A stretch of 64,000 nucleotides of DNA, taken from positions 110,506-174,505 of the forward strand of contig FR902206.1 of the NCBI GenBank assembly GCA_000437855.1, given 5' to 3'. Made by a program: the position numbers and the translations under genes. Origin of the DNA: Clostridium sp. CAG:567. Its GTDB lineage: Bacteria > Bacillota > Clostridia > TANB77 > CAG-508. Positions 60,503 to 64,000 of this stretch are shown here, one piece after another. The first letter of the stretch is position 1. The number at the start of each line of letters is the position of its first letter. The notes below the pieces were generated by a model. The model made no database searches. It was given only the letters and a program-made list of their open reading frames with translations, and was not told the DNA's origin.

Positions 60503-61276
60503 ATGAAAATATTAGCAGTTGGAGATATTGTTGGAGAAAATGGATTAGATAAATTAAAACAAGTATTACCAAAATTAAAAGAAGAAGTAAAAATAGATTT
60601 TATAGTAGTAAATGCAGAAAATGTTGCAGGAGGAATGGGAATTACTTTTGAAAATTGGAATGAACTATTGAAATTACCAATAGACGCATTTACAATGGGA
60701 AACCATACATGGGCTAAAAAAGATATTTTTCAATTTATAAATCACCAAAAATTAATTAGACCAGCAAACTATTCTAAAGGAATACCAGGAAAAGGATATG
60801 CTATATATAAATGCAAAGAGAAGAATATTGCAGTTATAAATTTAATTGGAAGAACAGACATGAATGTACTATCAGAAAATCCTTTTACAGTGGCAGAAAA
60901 CTTAGTTGAAAAATTATCAAACGAAGCTGAAATAATAATAGTTGATTTTCATGCTGAAGCAACTGCTGAAAAAATCGCTATGAGACATTTTCTAGATGGA
61001 AAAATCAATGTACTATTTGGAACACACACACATGTTCAAACAGCTGACGAACAAATAACAGAAAAAGGAACGGCATATATAACAGACTTAGGAATGACAG
61101 GTCCAATAAATTCAGTTATTGGTATGGGAGTAGAAGAATCAGTAAAGAGATTTGTGACATCGCTACCAGAAAGATATAAATTAGCAGATGGAAATTGTAT
61201 GCTTAATGGATGTATATTTGAAATAAATGACGAAAATTGTAAAACAGAGAAAATAGAGAGAATAATTGTAAAATAA
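60503..61276 (+). CDS. ymdB: YmdB-type metallophosphoesterase
   Basis: YmdB is a 2',3'-cyclic-nucleotide phosphodiesterase involved in biofilm and sporulation decisions in Bacillus. The 257-residue protein has MKILAVGDIVGENGLDKL, NAENVAGGMGITFENWNEL, FTMGNHTWAKKDIF, IIVDFHAEATAEKIAMRHFLDGK, GTHTHVQTADEQI and DLGMTGPINSVIGM, the TIGR00282 layout with its metal ligands. I prefer ATG 60503; an ATG at 60494 is too close to the ribosome site. spoVS follows, the usual neighbour. Confidence 0.95.
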   Translation: MKILAVGDIVGENGLDKLKQVLPKLKEEVKIDFIVVNAENVAGGMGITFENWNELLKLPIDAFTMGNHTWAKKDIFQFINHQKLIRPANYSKGIPGKGYAIYKCKEKNIAVINLIGRTDMNVLSENPFTVAENLVEKLSNEAEIIIVDFHAEATAEKIAMRHFLDGKINVLFGTHTHVQTADEQITEKGTAYITDLGMTGPINSVIGMGVEESVKRFVTSLPERYKLADGNCMLNGCIFEINDENCKTEKIERIIVK

Positions 61277-61407
61277 ATGACAAAAAATGTAAAAAAATAA
61301 AATACGAAACTTCCACTTTTTTCCAAAAAATACTAGACAATTTTTTGAAAGTGTAATATAAATATAAATGTTCACGGAACAAAAAATAAAAAAATTAGGA
61401 GGCAAAA

Positions 61408-61671
61408 ATGGAAGTTTTAAAAATCTCATCAAAATCAAATCCAAACTCAGTTGCAGGAGCAATAGCAGGTTTGGTAAAGGAATCAAACAAAGCAGAAATG
61501 CAAGCAATTGGAGCAGGAGCATTAAATCAAGCAGTTAAAGCTGTTGCAATAGCAAGAGGATTTGTAGCACCAGCAGGAGTGGATTTGGTATGTATACCAG
61601 CATTTGCAGAGGTAGAGGTTGAAGGGGAAGACAGAACAGGTATTAAATTAATTGTTGAATCAAGAAAGTAA
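61408..61671 (+). CDS. spoVS: Stage V sporulation protein S
   Basis: The protein is 87 residues and matches SpoVS throughout: MEVLKISSKSNPNSVAGAIA, MQAIGAGALNQAVKAVAIARG, DLVCIPAFAEVEVEGEDRTG and a final IVESRK. It is a small, highly conserved nucleic-acid-binding-fold protein needed for normal sporulation in Bacillus; it is also common in non-sporulating relatives, so it alone does not prove spores. TTAGGAGG precedes ATG 61408. A TGTTC-ACG-GAACA dyad lies at 61369-61381. Confidence 0.97.
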   Translation: MEVLKISSKSNPNSVAGAIAGLVKESNKAEMQAIGAGALNQAVKAVAIARGFVAPAGVDLVCIPAFAEVEVEGEDRTGIKLIVESRK

Positions 61672-61698
61672 AATAACTGTAAAATAGTTTATATAGGG

Positions 61699-61735
61699 GC
61701 ACAAAAATATATTAATTATATTTTTGTGCTTTTTG
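61699..61735 (+). terminator. Terminator of spoVS
   Basis: GCACAAAAATATA pairs with TATATTTTTGTGC, then five T. Confidence 0.85.
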
Positions 61736-61798
61736 TTTTAAATTCTTGAAAAAGCCTAAAATATATTATACAATGAGAAAGCAAAAGGAGAGTGGATA

Positions 61799-63388
61799 AT
61801 GAAGTTAAAGCCGTTTAAAATTATAATTATTATATTTATATTATTAGTAATTGCTGGAGCTGTATATCTACTAACAAGAAAAGAAAATAACAGTAATAAT
61901 GAAGAAAGTAAAGAAATATCATATAAAACGATTGATATGGTTACAAATATAAGAATGGGAATTTCTAACTTTGATAGTATTCATCCATATCAAACCAATA
62001 ATCAAGAGGTAATTTATATTGATCAACTTATATTTGAACCATTGCTTAGTATATCAGAAGATTACAGAATATCAATGTGTTTGGCTGAGGAGTGGTCAAG
62101 AGTAAATGAAAAAACTTATATAGTTAAACTTAAAGAAAATGTAAAATGGCATGATGATAATAACTTTACATCAGAAGATGTAAAGTTCTCAATAGATAGA
62201 TTGCAAAATCAAACAGAATCAATTTTTTATCAAAATGTAAAAAATATAAAAAACGTGGAAGTAATTGACAAATATACAATTAGAATTGAATTAAAAGAAG
62301 AAGAAGCTTTTTTTGAATATAATTTAATATTTCCAATAGTTTCATCTAAACAATATAAGAACAAAAGCTTTAATTATACATTAACACCAGTTGGAACAGG
62401 AAAATACAAAATTACTAAAACTGAAAATGATAAAATTGAACTTAGTAGAAATGATAATTGGAGAGATATAGATATTGAAAATTCAAACCTTAAAACAATA
62501 TATATAAATATTTATGATAGTAGAGGAAAAGAATATAATTCATTTAAATTAGGAAGTATAGATTTCATTCATACAAGTAGTGAAGAATCGGAAGAATATA
62601 TTGGAAGTTTAGGGTATAACAAAAAAACTTATGAAAATAGAGAATATGACTATTTGGCATTAAATTGTAAAAATACAATTTTACAATATCAAGAAATAAG
62701 ACAAGCCATTAGTATGATAATAGATAAAGAAAAGATAGTAGCATCTGTATTAGAAAACAAAGCTACAATAGCTAATTATCCATTATTAAATAATTACTAT
62801 TTAACAGTAGGACTTACAAAAGAAAATAAAACTAACAAAACTAAAGCCAAAGAAATATTAGAAAATTCCGGATGGAATTATGAATATGGAATATGGCAAA
62901 AAGAAATAGAAGGAATAACAAAAACAATAAATATTGATTTAGTAGTAAGTAAGGAAAATAAAAAGAGGATAAAAGTTGCAACAGAGTTAAAAGCAGAGTT
63001 AGAAGAATTTGGCATAAAAATTAATATAAAAGAAGTATCAAATCAACAATATAATAAATACTTAAAAAATAAAAATTATGAAATGATTTTAACAGGAATG
63101 TATATTCCGATTTCTCCAAATTTAGATTATATTATAGGAAAAAGTAATTTAGCAAACTATGAAAATGAGCAAGTTAACACAATTATGAATGAAATAAATA
63201 CTATTACAGATGAAATAGTTCTTAAAGAAAAGTATGCCGAAATTTTTAAAATTTATGATAATGATGTACCATATATAGGATTATACTATAATCATGACAC
63301 AATTGCATATTCTACAGACTTAATGGGTGACGTAAAGCCAAACTGTTACAGTATATTTTATAATTTTTCTAATTGGTACAGACAATAA
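61799..63388 (+). CDS. Peptide/oligopeptide-binding protein (SBP family 5)
   Basis: The protein is 529 residues: an N-terminal membrane anchor (IIIIIFILLVIAGAVYLL) with no lipobox cysteine, then the family 5 fold: SNFDSIHPYQTNNQEVIYIDQLIFEPLLSI-type start, YIVKLKENVKWHDDNNFTSEDV, TLTPVGTGKYKITK, YDYLALNCKN, EIRQAISMIIDKEKIV and, near the end, NYEMILTGMY. No permease or ATPase genes follow before recA, so it may be an orphan binding protein. AAAGGAG precedes ATG 61799. Confidence 0.88.
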   Translation: MKLKPFKIIIIIFILLVIAGAVYLLTRKENNSNNEESKEISYKTIDMVTNIRMGISNFDSIHPYQTNNQEVIYIDQLIFEPLLSISEDYRISMCLAEEWSRVNEKTYIVKLKENVKWHDDNNFTSEDVKFSIDRLQNQTESIFYQNVKNIKNVEVIDKYTIRIELKEEEAFFEYNLIFPIVSSKQYKNKSFNYTLTPVGTGKYKITKTENDKIELSRNDNWRDIDIENSNLKTIYINIYDSRGKEYNSFKLGSIDFIHTSSEESEEYIGSLGYNKKTYENREYDYLALNCKNTILQYQEIRQAISMIIDKEKIVASVLENKATIANYPLLNNYYLTVGLTKENKTNKTKAKEILENSGWNYEYGIWQKEIEGITKTINIDLVVSKENKKRIKVATELKAELEEFGIKINIKEVSNQQYNKYLKNKNYEMILTGMYIPISPNLDYIIGKSNLANYENEQVNTIMNEINTITDEIVLKEKYAEIFKIYDNDVPYIGLYYNHDTIAYSTDLMGDVKPNCYSIFYNFSNWYRQ

Positions 63389-63412
63389 GCAATAAAAAAT
63401 ATAAAAAATTGC

Positions 63413-63440
63413 TTGACAAATAAAAATAATAATATATAAT
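63413..63440 (+). promoter_or_regulatory. Promoter of recA
   Basis: TTGACA (63413-63418) and TATAAT (63435-63440), spacer 16. Confidence 0.8.
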
Positions 63441-63446
63441 AAACAC

Positions 63447-63458
63447 AAACAAACGTTT
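63447..63458 (+). promoter_or_regulatory. Candidate LexA (SOS) operator of recA
   Basis: AAAC-AAAC-GTTT lies a few bases after the -10 box. The Gram-positive SOS box is GAAC-N4-GTTC; this site keeps the AAC-N4-GTT core but not the outer G and C. The position fits, the match is partial. Confidence 0.45.
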
Positions 63459-63482
63459 ACGATATTTTAGGAGGAAAATATA

Positions 63483-64000
63483 ATGGGTAAAGATAATTCA
63501 GAAAAAATGAGAGCATTAGAAGCTGCACTAGGTCAAATTGAAAAACAATTTGGAAAAGGTTCTGTTATGAAATTAGGAGATTATACAGCAATGAATGTTG
63601 AGGCTATACCAACAGGTGCTTTAAGTTTGGATATTGCTTTAGGAATTGGTGGTATTCCAAGAGGAAGAATCATAGAGGTATTTGGACCAGAATCTTCAGG
63701 AAAAACTACTTTGGCATTACATTTAATTGCAGAAGCACAAAAAATGGGCGGAGAAGCAGCTTTTATTGATGCAGAACATGCTTTAGACCCTGTTTATGCA
63801 AAACATTTAGGTGTTAATATAGATGAACTTATAGTTTCACAACCAGATACTGGAGAACAAGCATTGGAAATAGCCGAAGCTTTAGTTAGAAGTGGAGCAT
63901 TAGATATTATAGTTGTAGACTCAGTTGCAGCTTTAGTACCAAAAGCAGAAATTGATGGAGACATGGGAGATGCTCATGTTGGTCTTCAAGCAAGATTAAT
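63483..64000 (+). CDS. recA: Recombinase RecA, 5' part (cut by the window edge)
   Basis: The visible 172 codons read [42 protein letters not shown], Walker [33 protein letters not shown] and the Walker B region [22 protein letters not shown]. RecA drives homologous recombination and the SOS response. AGGAGG precedes ATG 63483. The C-terminal half lies beyond the window. Confidence 0.98.
   Translation, partial: MGKDNSEKMRALEAALGQIEKQFGKGSVMKLGDYTAMNVEAIPTGALSLDIALGIGGIPRGRIIEVFGPESSGKTTLALHLIAEAQKMGGEAAFIDAEHALDPVYAKHLGVNIDELIVSQPDTGEQALEIAEALVRSGALDIIVVDSVAALVPKAEIDGDMGDAHVGLQARL

Overview
The window is AT-rich, tightly packed DNA from a low-GC Gram-positive bacterium, most likely an uncultured, gut-type member of the Clostridia. 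The evidence is AGGAGG ribosome sites, TTGACA/TATAAT promoters, a ymdB-spoVS pair close to recA, an LL-diaminopimelate aminotransferase route to meso-DAP, and family content typical of Clostridia (PrsW, DUF4358, DUF4190, beta-propeller protein, VanZ, LCP). The species cannot be read from the sequence.

Layout. 1-623: 3' end of a tRNA, then a small self-contained gene of foreign composition. 804-8124: beta-propeller protein, dapF, dapL, rpsO, pnp. 8218-15255: glycosyltransferase, YdcF protein, truncated Rpn nuclease, GT-C membrane protein, P-loop/Asp23-like fusion, cmk, galE. 15397-27290: a complete surface-polysaccharide locus (PglF-, PglE- and PglC-like enzymes, acetyltransferases, GT4, flippase, polymerase, LCP ligase, VanZ). 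27372-28933: two adjacent toxin-antitoxin modules (RelE/XRE and HicAB), each preceded by the same 35-bp repeat. 28975-29835: a foreign glycosyltransferase. 29985-38533: GT2, GH3 glucosidase, plsC, typA, methyltransferase, U32 protein. 38612-44258: DUF368 (PopT-type) protein, tRNA-Gly(UCC), a small accessory patch (hydrolase, broken KilA-N gene), and a DHHW/MBOAT O-acetylation pair. 44283-47551: palindrome, DUF4358 and PrsW proteins, zinc-ribbon protein and a decayed spacer. 47552-64000: Ca-type P-ATPase, lspA, rpmF, dCMP deaminase, der-plsY-gpsA, dtd, asd, rnpB, rluA, HD protein, tRNA-Leu(GAG), ymdB, spoVS, a peptide-binding protein and the start of recA.

The main discovery candidate is a decoding anomaly. 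In my hand scan of the native-looking genes I found in-frame CGG codons at only three places: codon 340 of dapL, codon 82 of a DegT-like polysaccharide gene, and codon 34 of hicA. In all three the reading frame breaks exactly there. Skipping the C (+1) gives GGA and restores a full-length protein of the expected family; without the shift, a stop follows within 6 to 10 codons. The sites read UAU-CGGA, AAC-CGGA and CCA-CGGA, so CGGA is the shared element. This fits recurrent programmed +1 frameshifting, or four-base decoding, at a CGG codon that is otherwise unused. DapL supplies meso-DAP for the cell wall, so the shift would have to be efficient. The only other in-frame CGG codons I see are in the two genes that look foreign (213-623 and 28975-29835), where CGG reads plausibly as arginine.

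Secondary signals are a 19-bp hairpin that places the dapF ribosome site in its loop and the start codon in its arm, a similar terminator/ribosome-site overlap before the DUF4358 gene, a perfect 38-bp inverted repeat, and an unexplained densely structured 130-nt stretch upstream of der. All counts were made by eye.
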